64,000 nt of DNA from Haematococcus lacustris (Eukaryota; Chlorophyta; Chlorophyceae; Chlamydomonadales; Haematococcaceae). Under the pieces are notes generated by a model that had not been told where the DNA came from, searched no databases, and saw only the letters and a list, made by a program, of their open reading frames with translations. Location of the stretch: contig JASKMD010000027.1 of assembly GCA_030144725.1 (NCBI GenBank), forward strand, positions 673,796 to 737,795, in the 5' to 3' direction. Of the stretch, positions 9,345-21,415 are shown piece after piece. How positions within the stretch are numbered: the stretch's first letter is position 1; each line of letters begins with the position of its first letter. The position numbers and the translations under genes are program-made.

Positions 9345-12300
9345 ATGGGGCATGACGAGAGCTACACGGGCAGCGCAGCGGCTGTAGGCACGGACAGCAT
9401 GCAGCCCCTGTCGCGCAAGGCAGAAATGCATAAGGCAGCGTGCTTTGCCATGGCTGAGGCGTACCACCTAACCCATGCGGATCAGCGCAGGGCCAAGGAC
9501 TTCCTGGACAGCAGCCAGCACCTGCTGGTAGAGGACAAGGTCCAAGGCCATGAGGCCAACCGCAGGATGATGGCCATTACCTCCAGCCTAGACAAGCTGG
9601 TGGAGCAATGCCTGCCCCTAGTCAAGGCTATGCTGGAAGCCGCAGCCACCACCACCGACAGCGCCAGAGCAGCTGCCACCCGCAAGGTGCTGGATATCTA
9701 CACAGTGATGGTGGACATCTGTGGCAACCCTACCCCAGGCCTAGTGCGCGACCCGCCGCAGCGCCCAGTGACCATGGCCACCACGTCCAGGCCACCCATG
9801 GGGGCTCCCAGGAACAGCACCTTCCTGCCAGGCCGCGCCCAGTCTGCAGCCGCGTCCCTGCCACCACGGGCTGCAGGGACCGGAGGTCGCCGCACCAGCG
9901 ATGAACGACAGGTCAGAGGAGTGGAGAACCTAGGACACCCCCAACACCCTAGATCTATTACCATATGCAACCACATGACCTGCGCCACAGCTGAGCCACA
10001 CGCATGTTATGAACTCACCATTCATAGCAATGACACCACCTGTCAACCCCTATCCACCCTTCCTCACGCATGCAACACCCACAACTCCTGCCCCACGATA
10101 TACCCATCACCACATGCCGTTACCCTCCATGCGTGCAGTCCCCGCCGAAGCAGCCCCTCAAGCGACACAACTCCACCAGCTCGTTTCAACACCTGTATGA
10201 TGAGATGGACGGTGCGGAGTCGATGGACCTGCCATCAGCTTGAAGACTCAACCAAGGTAAAACAGACAAAAGACACATACATACACGGCACCAATACACC
10301 ACCAATATACATGACACCAACCCACCCTGATGTGCACGACACCAACAAGCACAAGCACACAGAGAACCTAGCGGCCCCACTTGCCCCTCCCACTGCCACA
10401 CTCGCAATGTCATATGCTGCATCAACTGTGACATCTACTAGGGCACCATATGCCGCACCTACTGCACTACCTGCTGCCCCATATGACGTCCCACCGGCTG
10501 CACCACAAACCACCCCACCTACCCCCCCGCCTACTACCCCATCGACCACACCACCTGCCCCCCCCACTACAGCCCCATTTGCAGCCCCACCTACAGCCCC
10601 AACACCAGCCCCAACTACAGCCCCACCCACAACCCCACCCACAGCCCCACCTACAGCCCCACCAGCAGCCCCACCCACAGACCCACCTGCAGCCCCGACT
10701 ACAGCCTCACCCACAGCCCCACCCGCAGACTCACCGGTAGCCCCACCCACAGCCCCACCTGCAGCCCCACCTACAGCCTTACCCACAGCCCCACCCGCAG
10801 ACTCACCGGCAGCCCCACCCACAGCCCCACCTGCAGCCCCACCTACAGCCTTACCCACAGCCCCACCCGCAGACTCACCGGCAGTCCCACCCACAGTCCC
10901 ACCTGCAGCCCCATCTCCAAACCCACCCGCAGCTGCCCTACCTACTAAACCAACTGCCGCCCCACCAACTGACCCACCAACCACACGGCATACTGCCACA
11001 CCCACTGCCCCACCTGCTGCCCCTCACACAATGGCTACCACTACCCATACATGCAGGTGGAAGGAGACCCACGCAACAGAGCCGCACCGAAGAAAGAGTG
11101 GGACTGGCGAGCTACAGTGTCCCGCGCACCCAACAGGCCATGACCAGCACAGGCGGCGGCGGGGAAGTAATCGAGACCTCAATAAGATAGGGGTACTATA
11201 TAGTAATAGAGGACTGGAGCTAAGACACGAATGCTCTACACTCCTGCTTGCCCCTGCACCCCGCTCGGGCACCATGTCACACGCGTACGATGTAGTCAAT
11301 GTAACCAAAAAGGAGTGTGAACATTCAACCACATCACGAGACTGCCTGCGCCGTCACACTGCCACACAAATAGGAAGCATCATCCATCAACAAGAGAATC
11401 TAGTGAACTACCTATTACTCTTCACTATTGGCACCTATGCCATCAAAACAAACTTGCATCAACGCCGCACACCCACAGCTAAAGAATCCAGACGATGCCT
11501 AAAGCGCCACAGAAAGCGATTAGGCGCCTGCAGGCCAGCCATACGAGCAATTGGGTACAACCTAATGACAGGCCTAGATGGCTCCCTAGCCGCCTCTAGC
11601 TCTCTCTGCAAGGTCGCCCATAGATTCCACCTCTCCACACATGGGGTGAACAACGGCCGCACATACACAGTATACCAATTCAATAGCACCTTGCATGTCT
11701 ACTACTGCTATCAAACAACAACAGGTGAAATTAACTGGACCAACTACACTCTGAACCCCATAATCGCCGCACGGGATGTCTACGTAGCATGGCTCTTGCT
11801 AGCCGCTGGAGACGTTGAAGCTAACCCAGGCCCCGCCATTCAGCACTTCCAACAAGATAAGGATAGCTCTGCGTGCCAGGTCTTCTCCCTGAACAATGCT
11901 GCGGGACATGAATGGGTCACCATGCAGGACATAGACAACTTCTACGAAAACAGGCTCCCTCAACTAACTGATACCCTAGAGCGCGGCGCATGGCTAATGG
12001 CAAGAGGCATAGATGGCTACTCCGACGAAGTGATCGAGATGTACTTACGCACCCATTATGGCCTTGCAGTACAGAGCATTGCCCAACTCAACCAACCCAG
12101 CGACTGGTCCGCTAATAACCTAGGGAACCTAGCTGCCCAATACGGTACACACACTTTCCTTTGCAGAAAACAAGGCCACAGCATGGCCATGAAATGCATG
12201 AACGGCACATGGAACCTACTGGACTCCATGGAAACGACGCCCACACCCCTCCTACGCATCTCAGCTACAACCAAGCGAACTGTGCACCAACTCTTTGTCA

Positions 12301-15300
12301 TCACACCCAACACCCGCTCACGAGAGCAGATACGCCAATGCAAGGAAAAGGACATCCACCACATCATTAGCCATACAGAACACACACCAATAGCAACCGA
12401 CCCTACGCATATCCCGACCCACAATCCTACACACATGTACATGGAAGGGCAATACGAAGAGTGCTGCCTAGTACATGCATTCAACATGGCCATGGGAAAA
12501 AAACACATTGACTACCACGCAGTCATTGACCACTGCAAGCAACTACAAGAACATTTGCAATCCCTTGCACAGAAAGCACGAGAAGAAGGGTATGCTATCA
12601 GAACCCTCACAACCAACCACATCTACCACGAGAAAGGCAAATTCTCAACCGACACACTGAACCACTACCTCTACCGCAAACAACACGAGACATGCACGTA
12701 CCTGCACCCAGCAACAGCCTACCTCCCAACCCACAGTATTACACCAGAGACGATCACCACAACTATTGCAAACACAAGCGCGACAACCACGGATGCTGTC
12801 CTCCTGCTATCACACCACCATGCAACCGTAATCAAACATACGAACCAAGGTTGGTATCAACTGGACTCGCTGAACCGGAGGCCAAAGCCACTTTCCACAC
12901 CTAACGACTGGAAACACCTCCAAGGGAACCTGCTCACCATCTGCACTGGTAATGTGAAAAACACAAGATACATTAGGAGAGAGATCTGGATAGCGGACCC
13001 GTTGGAGGCCACCACCACATCAGCACTAGCAGCACACTTCCAAGATCACACTGACCCGATTGATCTTACCACAGACAACACAGAGGCAAGAGAGGCCACC
13101 GACCACACAGAGATACTCGCCCCACTGCCCGTGCCCGTGCCCGTGCCCGTGCCCGTGCCCGTGCCCGTGCCCGTGCCCGTGCCCGTGCCCGTGCCCGTGC
13201 CCGTGCCCGTGCCCGTGCCCGTACCCGTGACCCCACTGCCCGTGCTCGTGCCCGTGCCCGTGCCCCTGCCCATGCCCGTGCCCGTGCCCGTGCCCGTGCC
13301 CGTGCCCGTGCCCGTGCCCGTGCCCGTGCCCGAGACCCCACTGCCCGGGACCGCCTTTGGCGCCGACAATAACTCTACACTAGACAACAAGCGCAACACT
13401 ACAATAGAGGACACCCCATTACAAGAGGAACCTGCCCGGTCGCGACAGCGCCGGGACATTCCCACCGTTACCCTCCGCCCGCCAGTCCCCCCAGGAAAGC
13501 CGCGTACCAACCGACCCACCACGCGTGTCGATACCAACACTGACCCGTCAGCTAAGCGGGTACGAGCCACCAAGGCACACCGCAACGACACGCACACACA
13601 AACCCTCATGTCCCAATACCTCTGCAAACCCACAACCGAAGCCCACACCACAAGGCTCAACCCCAACATAGCCGCGACACAACAAACCACGCCGGACACT
13701 GATCCTTGTACGAGCCAACACAACAACCCCCCAACCGAACTGCCCCAAGCAACCCTCAACAGGCAACACATCACCCTCACAACCTTCAATGTCAGAGGCC
13801 TATGCAGATCCAGAAATGAGGTCCTGAACCTGGTGCACAAACATAGCCCGGACATCTTGATCCTCACTGAGACTATGACCCAACCCAAGAGCAACAAACC
13901 TAGCTCTGGCTGGCTGAAGAGGGTTATGCCCAACTACACCGTCCACCGTCACGAAGGCCACAGTGAGGTCCTCATTGGCATCAGACACGAACTAGCTATC
14001 CAAATGCAAGCCACCATTCTGCCGCCGTGTGCGGATGCGGATGTAAACACTCGATGCGTCATCCTAAGCCTCCGCCAACGGCAAAGCGAGGAACTCACAC
14101 TCGTTGCCACGTACTGGCCGTCAGGGAACAACGACGACGCGATCCCATTAAGGAGAAAGATGCAAGAACACATACGAGCAGCCACCGGACAACTGCCCGG
14201 CTCACTCATTCTGGCGGGAGACATCAACGCCACGATGAAGGTAGAGGACCGCTCCGAACACACTGAATACCCACAAGACCACATGATGAGGGAGTTCGCC
14301 ACAGAGCTGCGCCTATCCGAAGCTGACCCCGGCGACCGGGCTTGGACCTACCAGCAACCACACTGCAACAGCCGCATCGACGCCATCCTGACGCGCGACG
14401 CGAGACACGGCCCTGGGCATCGCACACACGTCGACACAAACGCGTACCTTAGCGACCACAGACCGCTCACCGCCACACTCACCACTACCAGACTGGGCAT
14501 AGATCTAGCAGCCACACACCAACCCTTAAAACACAGCCACACCATTCTCACCACCCCAATCACCAACAAAGATAGGGAAGCATACCGGCTTGGAGTACAA
14601 CAACCCAGCTCAGGCGCTCCACAACTGCATGCACAACTGACAGCATACCTAGCTCCCATGTACACAGACGCTACCCACTTCCTGACCACACTAGACAAGG
14701 CCAACCCACAACAACCACAACGCTTGACACTTGTGGCAGGCCTCCCGGCTAGAGAAGCTGTCGACACCGCAGCCGCCATGCTCACAACGCTCCTGGAAAC
14801 CTGCAGGGGAACTGCCATGCAGACATGCAACACTAAGACATTGACCAGAGGAGGCCAGCATTACCAACGCAGGAGCATGTGCAAGATCAGACTGGAACTG
14901 GGGAAAAAGCTCAAAACCACTAGAGAACTCAGCCGGAAGGCCAGAATGTTATACAAACAAAACAGCGTCCACCCGTCTATCGATGACCTACTCCCAGAGA
15001 CAGACACGATCAACGCGGAGGTAAGGGAGGCGGTGCAAGCACGCCAGGGCGACGGTACAACCGAAAATTGCGTGCAAGCCGCGCTCGCCCAGCTGACCAA
15101 TTCCTACCGCGACCAAATCCACAAGCTAGATGACGACGACTCCGCACTTGCCATTGCACAGGCGCGTCTCAGAATGCAACACCTCATCAGCACCCAACCC
15201 AAAAAAGCCAATAAATACATACTACGCCCTTCTCGCACCGACCACAAAGGACTGCAGGCACTAGCCGACCCCGATACCAAGAACACCTGCACCGCCCCGG

Positions 15301-18300
15301 CCGACCTCAACCGGATTATCACCGCCGCCTACAGACAAAAGCTCACGCCGCCGACTCCCAAAACAGGCCACTACACAAACACACAGACCAGAAATTACCC
15401 CTGGACCCGCCCCAAAGCCGTGGACCCCTTCACGTTGCACACCTGCAAAAATATACACTGGATGCACACAGCCATCATGGACAAAGCAGGATTTCAAGAA
15501 TGCATCAGTAGACTATCGGGGGGCAAAGCGCCTGGCCCAGACGGCATTGAAAACGAGATCATCAAGATGCTGCCATGGGAGATGAGGGACACCATACACC
15601 AACTGTTCATCATCATGTGGGCCACTGGCTGCACACCCACAACATGGAAAACCAGTGACACTTGCCTGCTCTACAAGGACAAGGGCCAAGAAACAGACCT
15701 CAACGCCTACAGACCTGTTGGGCTGGCCAATACCATCTACAAACTCTGGACCAGCCTCATAACCAAGGCGCTGTACGAGTATGCTGAGGCTAACGGGATG
15801 TTAAGTAACTGCCAAGCAGGCTTCCGCTCCCATAGGGACACCACACAACAGCTCCAAATGCTGGTCATGGCCCTGGAAGACGCCAAGCTAGCCAAAGTAG
15901 ATATCTATGCGCTACTGGTCGACTTCACTAGTGCCTTCAACACCACCTGCCAAGACAAACTGCTATGGATCATGCACGACCTTGGCTTCCCCACCGACGC
16001 CACAGACGCGGTGAAGGACCTGTACACGGGCGCTACAACGCGCTTCAGAACTCCCTACGGCCCCACCGACCCGGTACCTGTAGACCGGGGCACCATCCAG
16101 GGCGACTCACTCTCACCCTTCCTGTTCCTCATCTACATCGAACCCTTACTGCGCTGGCTCCAAGTAGGAGCGAGGGGGTACAAATTTACATCCGACACAA
16201 CCGACAGTGCCGGACGCTTTACAATCGGCAGCATCGACTACGCCGATGACATCGCTATCCTATGCAACTCGATCAGTAACCTACGCTGTCAGGCAGACAA
16301 GCTCTCCGCCTACTCGGATTGGGGCCACCTAATCGTATCCCACAGCAAAACCCTCGCCACAGCGGCGCTCCACAAAGCGCACCAATCCGGCAGATGCAGC
16401 ACCATGGCAGAAGCGGAAAAGCAAGCCCGTAGAGAACTGCAAGCCGTAACGCTACAAGGGAAACCTGTCACCTACCTCAAACCGACCTCCCCCTTCACTT
16501 ACCTTGGTGTATTACTCACCATGACGCTCAACTGGAAACCACAACACATAGCCATGATGACACAACTTAGACAGAAGCTAGAAAGACTACGACGCTCATT
16601 CGCCAGCGCCAGACAAGCCATCCACATCATCAAGACAGCCATCATCCCCAGTCTGGCCTATAGCTTCTGCGTAGCCCCATGCACACCGGGAGACCTAGAC
16701 CTCTACGACAGAGCAATTAATCAATGTATTAAGAAAAAACTCAGACTCCCATTAGGCACACCCAATGCCGTTGTCAGGGAGGACATCGACAAGCTCGGCC
16801 TTGGCATCAGCTCAACCGCCAAAGAGTACCATACCAGAAACACTACAGCCCTCCTACACAGCCTCCAGTCCACAGACACCACACATGCCCACATAACCAG
16901 ATGCATGCTACACAAACAGATCACTTGGCTCTACGCCCAAGCTGCCAAGCATGGACACCGCATGCTCATTATGCTGCGACACACCCTACGAGCCAGACAA
17001 CTCCTACATGCCACCACGGCGCAGCTCACTGCCACCCAGGAAGGACAAGAACTCTACCCTAGGGAAACCAAACTGCTTGGACAACTCATCACACAGAATA
17101 CCAGCCCCCTTCCACTCGACATAGTTAGTGCTTGCATGACGTGCCTCAAAAGCTTGGGCATCCGACATGCCACAGAGCTCCAACACACCATCGCTGGCCA
17201 TACCTACATCATATCAGGACAGATGCTTAAAGAACGCTTCCACAACAAAGTCCAACAAAAGCACTATATCGCCCTCAACAGACTAACGACCATGGCGACC
17301 CAGGACAGATGCCCAACCACAACAGAAGCGAAAAACATCGCAGCCAAACGAGACACCACCCTAGACCTGCCCGCTGCGCAAAGACTCATTAAGCCATGGG
17401 CCGCGGGTCTGACGGAGCTTGCACCAACCGACGTCGAGGAAGACACAAAACACCGCTACGCTGATATTAGGGCGTACGTGACTGCCAAGAAGCCTACACC
17501 GACCGAAGCGACGCACGTGACGGAACATGCAACACAACCCGCAGCCCAGGAGGCCATCAAGAGTAGCTCCCGGCTGCTAAGGCGAGAGAACAGGGAAACC
17601 CAATCGCCCCCAACGAAACCCGCCCGACACAAGGCGGGCACGAAACGGAACACTGAGGGCAGACAGATCCAGACTATCCCGAAGGATATAGTGCGCACAG
17701 TTGGCCTTGACCTTCCAGGGCTCTCCAGCTGGAAGGTGGATAAAGCCTGCCGTTGTAAACCCAAGGACCTAGGCAGTATACTAGGGGCCATGTACGGACA
17801 CCAAGAGGCCATCACCAGCATAGATGGATGGCAATGGGACGGCATCAACAAAGAAAGCTACTACAAGGTGCATTGGAAGCCCACAATCATAGATAGATGG
17901 GCATTACCACTATGTGCAGAAGAAGGCTATACACCCACACACATAGAACCCATCAGCAGGGAAGAGGCTAAAGACGTATGCACATGTGAGCTATGCTGGC
18001 TACCAAGAGGAGACAGCCTAATGTGCCACAACTGCAAGAGGGCCTACCACCCAGCCTGCCTTGAGGAAGCCCTCCTGTCGGGACACAAAGAACCAGGCCA
18101 CTGGCTGTGCCCAATATGCAAGTTCGGCAGCAACGAGTTCAAAACGACTATGCGTCTGTCAGCGCACTCGGACCTTATACGAGTTCACTGGCGCCCCACC
18201 CTCGAACCGGCACCTCTCATCACGACACACCTGGACTACCTGGCGCGACGCAGCGACTATGAAGAGGAAAATAAGAGGATACAAGAAGCTAGATACGCGC

Positions 18301-20819
18301 GGCCTGACACACAGCTGCCAACACACACCCGGCAGGGACTGCCGGACCCGCACACCTGGCTACCCCGGTGCACCAACCTTCACTCGAAGGCCACCTTCCA
18401 CACGTACCCCATCAACCCGCAGACGGACATTGTCGGGACGGGCAAATGCGAAACCTTCCTCCAACTGCACCCCCACATGACCACCCCCGCGATGAACCTC
18501 AGCACGGGAGAGCCCATCATGCCCAAGCACGACCTAGTGCAACATGTAACGGTTCACGATGAGTCGGGCCGCACAATAGGCCTTATAACCAAACAACAAC
18601 ACCAACACCTACACGCTTGGCTACAACACACACCACACACACGCAACCTGGCCACAGAACTGGTGGCCCTCCTCAGGAGACAGGACACACAGAGCAGCCG
18701 CCACCCCATGAGACTGGCACAAGACAAAGCCCTCACCACCCTACACACCACACGAAGCTTTCCAAGTACCGTCCAAAGGTGGGCTGATCCACTCACAGTT
18801 AGACCGGAAACCACTACCTACTGGAGCCCCGACATCAATGACACGGCCTTTGGGGCACACCACAACTGCCTACTTGTACGTCACACTGGGCTATCCACAT
18901 GGAATGTACCAGCCGATGATGCGGTGGCCTTGAAATGCGTCAACCATGCTATACACTCAGCACACCAGGAGGAGGCCATGGCCACCATCATGTTGATCCC
19001 TGGTAAGAAGGGCATCTCTTATCCCAAGCACATTGACACCTTGAGACGGTACCCAGAGTACTGCCAGCACCTGGCCAGCATACCCCTCACCAATACCAAC
19101 TGCTCCAAACATGGCAAACACGCCACCCTCCTCGTCTACGTCATATGGAATGAGGCAGGGCAACTACTCACCACGAAAGGCAACCCACAAGGGTGGATGG
19201 CTAGCACAGCCACTGCCCTACACCCGGACAGGGAGACACACCCTCTCCTCCACAGACCCCACAATCAAAAACAGCCAGCCACTCTCCCCAGTGGCCACAA
19301 ACAACACCTCCGCCTCCCGCTCGACAGGACTCTACCCACGCTGGGGCACACATGCAGCCAACACCAACTCACACACCACTCCACCACGCTCCCACGGATG
19401 GCCATCACCGAATGGACCACAGTAGCGTACACTGACGGTAGCTGCATCAAGACATCCGAGCCAGACCCGGCGCGCGTCGGGGCGGGGGTCTATATCCCGG
19501 AAAGCAAAGCCCTTCTGACCATTGCGATGAACGACCTAGAAAACAACACCATCAACAAGGCAGAACTCACAGCGATACACGCGGCACTCAAAGCGGGGGC
19601 CAGACGCATCGCCACCGACAGCCTCTGCTCTCTCTACCAGATCCGTCGAGCTCTCGCTAACCCGATGTCCCTTATCAATCATAGACACAACGACATCCTG
19701 ACGGACATCGCCACCCTCATCATCGACAGCCCCGACACGATCCAGTTCTACAAAGTTCGGGCACACTCGGGCATCATCGGCAACGAAGGCGCAGATGCCC
19801 TTGCTAAACACGCAGCGCTACACCCGGAGCAGGCAAACACTCTAGGGTACCACCCGACCATACCTAAAGAGAGGGGCATCTGGCTCAACCACGGGACCGA
19901 TAGCGAAACCCTCGCCCCGCTGCCGGACTGCCGACAAAGCGTGCGCGCACACATGCACAGCAAGCACAAGTTAGGTCTCGCCAACCAAGACAGCATCTAC
20001 TACCAGATGACCCAAGATATCACCAAAGCCGCAGCCAAAGGAGCGGGCGAAAGAGTGATGACCGATGCGACCATCTCCATCCCCGCGCAAAGGACCGCCC
20101 TACTCTACCGTACTGGAGGGCTCTATAACCAAAAGCTGGCCATGCGTTGGAAGCAGGCGACAGACGACCGCTGCCCGCTCTGTGGGGAGGCCGACAGTGC
20201 CACACACCTCCTCTCGGGCTGCAGCGAGACCCTGCCGCTCGTGCAAGAAAGACATAACGGTGCTGGCCGCCTCATCGCCAAAGCCATCAGCAAAGGAACC
20301 CTGGGCGGGTGCATCCGGTTTGCGGACACCGGCAGCTGGGAGAAGGGCGCAAGAGAAAACCTTGACCTCCCTAACGACACACTACACACCACACTACGGG
20401 CACTCGGCCTGAAACCAACAGCGACCAAAAACACTACCAGACCAGACATACTCATGGTGGCGCCACAAAAGAAGACGGGCAAACGAGACAAAGCCATTAA
20501 AAGGATCACCATCGTAGAAATCAAATACTGTGCAGACTCGAGGTGGATGGAGCAACTGGACAAGGCCCTGAATCAACATAAGAAATTGGCACACACCATG
20601 CGCAAAATAGGCCACATGGTTGAGATCAGACCAATCCTACTGGGTATAGGTGGTATTACCTATGAATCACACACACGTCAACACCTCATCGCCCTGGGGA
20701 TCACTCAAACCAACGCCACCAAGCTACTAAACAAGCTCACTAGACATGCGGTAGAAGCAGCCCACACCATTGCCAAAACAAGCTATAGACTAAGAGCTAT
20801 TAGAAAGGGGGGGGGTTAG
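9345..20819 (+). CDS. LINE ORF2 polyprotein: 2A, Josephin-like x2, APE, RT, PHD, RNase H, CCHC, RLE
   Basis: A 3824-codon frame. In order: an alpha-helical N-terminus; a Pro/Thr/Ala repeat region (residues about 340-560); a 2A-like GDVEANPGP (822-830); two Josephin-like papain folds with candidate triads C844/H945/D960 and C1041/H1158/D1174; a Val-Pro repeat; an EEP/APE endonuclease (FNVRG N1482, E1509, AGDIN D1626, SDH 1703-1705); a reverse transcriptase (D2193 and YADD D2301/D2302); a PHD finger (from C2879: CTCELC...[12 protein letters not shown]...CPIC); RNase H (TDGS D3364, H near 3480); a C-x2-C-x7-H-x4-C knuckle (3610-3626); and a PD-(D/E)xK nuclease (RPD D3701, VEIK E3725/K3727). The RT copies the RNA by target-primed reverse transcription; which nuclease nicks the target is unknown. 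Every catalytic residue I could check is present. Confidence 0.88.
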   Translation: MGHDESYTGSAAAVGTDSMQPLSRKAEMHKAACFAMAEAYHLTHADQRRAKDFLDSSQHLLVEDKVQGHEANRRMMAITSSLDKLVEQCLPLVKAMLEAAATTTDSARAAATRKVLDIYTVMVDICGNPTPGLVRDPPQRPVTMATTSRPPMGAPRNSTFLPGRAQSAAASLPPRAAGTGGRRTSDERQVRGVENLGHPQHPRSITICNHMTCATAEPHACYELTIHSNDTTCQPLSTLPHACNTHNSCPTIYPSPHAVTLHACSPRRSSPSSDTTPPARFNTCMMRWTVRSRWTCHQLEDSTKVKQTKDTYIHGTNTPPIYMTPTHPDVHDTNKHKHTENLAAPLAPPTATLAMSYAASTVTSTRAPYAAPTALPAAPYDVPPAAPQTTPPTPPPTTPSTTPPAPPTTAPFAAPPTAPTPAPTTAPPTTPPTAPPTAPPAAPPTDPPAAPTTASPTAPPADSPVAPPTAPPAAPPTALPTAPPADSPAAPPTAPPAAPPTALPTAPPADSPAVPPTVPPAAPSPNPPAAALPTKPTAAPPTDPPTTRHTATPTAPPAAPHTMATTTHTCRWKETHATEPHRRKSGTGELQCPAHPTGHDQHRRRRGSNRDLNKIGVLYSNRGLELRHECSTLLLAPAPRSGTMSHAYDVVNVTKKECEHSTTSRDCLRRHTATQIGSIIHQQENLVNYLLLFTIGTYAIKTNLHQRRTPTAKESRRCLKRHRKRLGACRPAIRAIGYNLMTGLDGSLAASSSLCKVAHRFHLSTHGVNNGRTYTVYQFNSTLHVYYCYQTTTGEINWTNYTLNPIIAARDVYVAWLLLAAGDVEANPGPAIQHFQQDKDSSACQVFSLNNAAGHEWVTMQDIDNFYENRLPQLTDTLERGAWLMARGIDGYSDEVIEMYLRTHYGLAVQSIAQLNQPSDWSANNLGNLAAQYGTHTFLCRKQGHSMAMKCMNGTWNLLDSMETTPTPLLRISATTKRTVHQLFVITPNTRSREQIRQCKEKDIHHIISHTEHTPIATDPTHIPTHNPTHMYMEGQYEECCLVHAFNMAMGKKHIDYHAVIDHCKQLQEHLQSLAQKAREEGYAIRTLTTNHIYHEKGKFSTDTLNHYLYRKQHETCTYLHPATAYLPTHSITPETITTTIANTSATTTDAVLLLSHHHATVIKHTNQGWYQLDSLNRRPKPLSTPNDWKHLQGNLLTICTGNVKNTRYIRREIWIADPLEATTTSALAAHFQDHTDPIDLTTDNTEAREATDHTEILAPLPVPVPVPVPVPVPVPVPVPVPVPVPVPVPVPVPVTPLPVLVPVPVPLPMPVPVPVPVPVPVPVPVPVPETPLPGTAFGADNNSTLDNKRNTTIEDTPLQEEPARSRQRRDIPTVTLRPPVPPGKPRTNRPTTRVDTNTDPSAKRVRATKAHRNDTHTQTLMSQYLCKPTTEAHTTRLNPNIAATQQTTPDTDPCTSQHNNPPTELPQATLNRQHITLTTFNVRGLCRSRNEVLNLVHKHSPDILILTETMTQPKSNKPSSGWLKRVMPNYTVHRHEGHSEVLIGIRHELAIQMQATILPPCADADVNTRCVILSLRQRQSEELTLVATYWPSGNNDDAIPLRRKMQEHIRAATGQLPGSLILAGDINATMKVEDRSEHTEYPQDHMMREFATELRLSEADPGDRAWTYQQPHCNSRIDAILTRDARHGPGHRTHVDTNAYLSDHRPLTATLTTTRLGIDLAATHQPLKHSHTILTTPITNKDREAYRLGVQQPSSGAPQLHAQLTAYLAPMYTDATHFLTTLDKANPQQPQRLTLVAGLPAREAVDTAAAMLTTLLETCRGTAMQTCNTKTLTRGGQHYQRRSMCKIRLELGKKLKTTRELSRKARMLYKQNSVHPSIDDLLPETDTINAEVREAVQARQGDGTTENCVQAALAQLTNSYRDQIHKLDDDDSALAIAQARLRMQHLISTQPKKANKYILRPSRTDHKGLQALADPDTKNTCTAPADLNRIITAAYRQKLTPPTPKTGHYTNTQTRNYPWTRPKAVDPFTLHTCKNIHWMHTAIMDKAGFQECISRLSGGKAPGPDGIENEIIKMLPWEMRDTIHQLFIIMWATGCTPTTWKTSDTCLLYKDKGQETDLNAYRPVGLANTIYKLWTSLITKALYEYAEANGMLSNCQAGFRSHRDTTQQLQMLVMALEDAKLAKVDIYALLVDFTSAFNTTCQDKLLWIMHDLGFPTDATDAVKDLYTGATTRFRTPYGPTDPVPVDRGTIQGDSLSPFLFLIYIEPLLRWLQVGARGYKFTSDTTDSAGRFTIGSIDYADDIAILCNSISNLRCQADKLSAYSDWGHLIVSHSKTLATAALHKAHQSGRCSTMAEAEKQARRELQAVTLQGKPVTYLKPTSPFTYLGVLLTMTLNWKPQHIAMMTQLRQKLERLRRSFASARQAIHIIKTAIIPSLAYSFCVAPCTPGDLDLYDRAINQCIKKKLRLPLGTPNAVVREDIDKLGLGISSTAKEYHTRNTTALLHSLQSTDTTHAHITRCMLHKQITWLYAQAAKHGHRMLIMLRHTLRARQLLHATTAQLTATQEGQELYPRETKLLGQLITQNTSPLPLDIVSACMTCLKSLGIRHATELQHTIAGHTYIISGQMLKERFHNKVQQKHYIALNRLTTMATQDRCPTTTEAKNIAAKRDTTLDLPAAQRLIKPWAAGLTELAPTDVEEDTKHRYADIRAYVTAKKPTPTEATHVTEHATQPAAQEAIKSSSRLLRRENRETQSPPTKPARHKAGTKRNTEGRQIQTIPKDIVRTVGLDLPGLSSWKVDKACRCKPKDLGSILGAMYGHQEAITSIDGWQWDGINKESYYKVHWKPTIIDRWALPLCAEEGYTPTHIEPISREEAKDVCTCELCWLPRGDSLMCHNCKRAYHPACLEEALLSGHKEPGHWLCPICKFGSNEFKTTMRLSAHSDLIRVHWRPTLEPAPLITTHLDYLARRSDYEEENKRIQEARYARPDTQLPTHTRQGLPDPHTWLPRCTNLHSKATFHTYPINPQTDIVGTGKCETFLQLHPHMTTPAMNLSTGEPIMPKHDLVQHVTVHDESGRTIGLITKQQHQHLHAWLQHTPHTRNLATELVALLRRQDTQSSRHPMRLAQDKALTTLHTTRSFPSTVQRWADPLTVRPETTTYWSPDINDTAFGAHHNCLLVRHTGLSTWNVPADDAVALKCVNHAIHSAHQEEAMATIMLIPGKKGISYPKHIDTLRRYPEYCQHLASIPLTNTNCSKHGKHATLLVYVIWNEAGQLLTTKGNPQGWMASTATALHPDRETHPLLHRPHNQKQPATLPSGHKQHLRLPLDRTLPTLGHTCSQHQLTHHSTTLPRMAITEWTTVAYTDGSCIKTSEPDPARVGAGVYIPESKALLTIAMNDLENNTINKAELTAIHAALKAGARRIATDSLCSLYQIRRALANPMSLINHRHNDILTDIATLIIDSPDTIQFYKVRAHSGIIGNEGADALAKHAALHPEQANTLGYHPTIPKERGIWLNHGTDSETLAPLPDCRQSVRAHMHSKHKLGLANQDSIYYQMTQDITKAAAKGAGERVMTDATISIPAQRTALLYRTGGLYNQKLAMRWKQATDDRCPLCGEADSATHLLSGCSETLPLVQERHNGAGRLIAKAISKGTLGGCIRFADTGSWEKGARENLDLPNDTLHTTLRALGLKPTATKNTTRPDILMVAPQKKTGKRDKAIKRITIVEIKYCADSRWMEQLDKALNQHKKLAHTMRKIGHMVEIRPILLGIGGITYESHTRQHLIALGITQTNATKLLNKLTRHAVEAAHTIAKTSYRLRAIRKGGG
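10550..10925 (+). repeat. in-frame Pro/Ala/Thr coding repeat in LINE ORF2
   Basis: Units of CCCACCYRCAGCC encode [24 protein letters not shown] segments. A 93-base unit occurs about three times between 10690 and 10890. The frame is kept, which suggests a flexible linker under coding constraint. Confidence 0.85.
11808..11834 (+). other. 2A-like ribosome-skipping peptide
   Basis: The codons read GDVEANPGP, matching the D-x-E-x-N-P-G-P consensus, preceded by a Leu/Ala-rich run (AWLLLAA) as in active 2A sequences. Skipping between Gly829 and Pro830 would release the N-terminal Pro/Thr-rich part from the protease-APE-RT part. Confidence 0.85.
13126..13333 (+). repeat. GTGCCC hexamer coding repeat (Val-Pro tract)
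   Basis: About thirty GTGCCC units encode alternating Val-Pro, broken only by a few variants near 13221-13275 (ACCCGTGACCCC, CTCGTG, CTGCCCATG). It sits between the second protease-like domain and the APE domain, and its length is a multiple of three, so the frame is kept. Confidence 0.92.
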
Positions 20820-20945
20820 GGGGTCGGTTACTTCTCGAGCTTGATGGTGGGAGCAGGCCGCGCCCCAGGCGGTTGCTCCTCCCTTAATGCACGCCGGTGA
20901 ATACCGGCGTAGTCTTCTTCTTCTTCTTCAGCAGCAGCAGCAGCA
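20820..20945 (+). promoter_or_regulatory. LINE 3' UTR with conserved tail motif and hairpin
   Basis: After the stop comes GGTGGGAGCAGGCCGC and CTCCTCCCTTAATGCACGCC (20876-20895). Then a perfect hairpin CGCCGGT-GAAT-ACCGGCG (20892-20909) and CTT/CAG triplet runs follow. A stem-loop with a microsatellite tail is a plausible reverse-transcriptase recognition site. Confidence 0.6.
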
Positions 20946-21128
20946 GCAACGACAGCCCCAGCCGCCGCCGCAGCAGAAAAGAAGCAGCAGCAGCAGAAGG
21001 AGAAGAAGGCTATGCCAGTGTTCACCGGCAAAAACTAAGGAAGGAGCTACCGCCCACAGATAAGGGATGATGTAAGGTAAGGTAGTTAAGAGACGATGAG
21101 GGTTGAGGAAGTTTCCTTTACTTTCAAG

Positions 21129-21240
21129 GCAGGTGGTGGGAGCAGGCCGCACCCCCTCCAGGCGGAAGCTCCTCCCATTCATGCACGCTGGCTCTGCAGG
21201 AGTAGTGTTCTTCTGCTGCTGCTGCTGCTGCTGCTGCTAG
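21129..21240 (+). mobile_element. second copy of the LINE 3'-tail module
   Basis: GGTGGGAGCAGGCCGCACCCC, GGCGGAAGCTCCTCCC and ATGCACGC (21131-21188) repeat the order of 20846-20895 with changes, and end in a CTG triplet run (21215-21238). It is either a truncated related insertion or a duplicated 3' UTR. Confidence 0.6.
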
Positions 21241-21415
21241 CTGCAAACCACAGCCTGACCCGCACACACGCCGTGCTGGTTGCCCCAATGCTTGTGGACC
21301 ACATGCAGCACACCCCGCCCTCACGCCCTCACGCCCTCACGCCCTGGCGTCAGCCTGGCCTCCTGCCTGGCCTCCTGGCCTCCCGCCCTGCCCCCCTGGT
21401 GCCCTGCTGCTCTTT

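Larger units (their letters stand above)
7404..21090 (+). mobile_element. Dualen/RandI-like giant non-LTR retrotransposon
   Basis: A LINE of at least 13.6 kb. It carries both an apurinic-type (APE) endonuclease upstream of the reverse transcriptase and a CCHC plus restriction-like endonuclease (RLE) downstream, the defining layout of the Chlamydomonas Dualen (RandI) clade. Added domains are a 2A-like peptide, two Josephin-like protease folds, a PHD finger and RNase H. The 5' end is not defined; there is a probable 5' UTR before 7404. The 3' end lies after the stop at 20819: it includes a hairpin tail (20876-20945) and possibly the TGTAA signal at 21071-21075. The coding frame is open except for one UAG, so the copy looks young. 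Target-site duplications were not identified. Confidence 0.85.
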
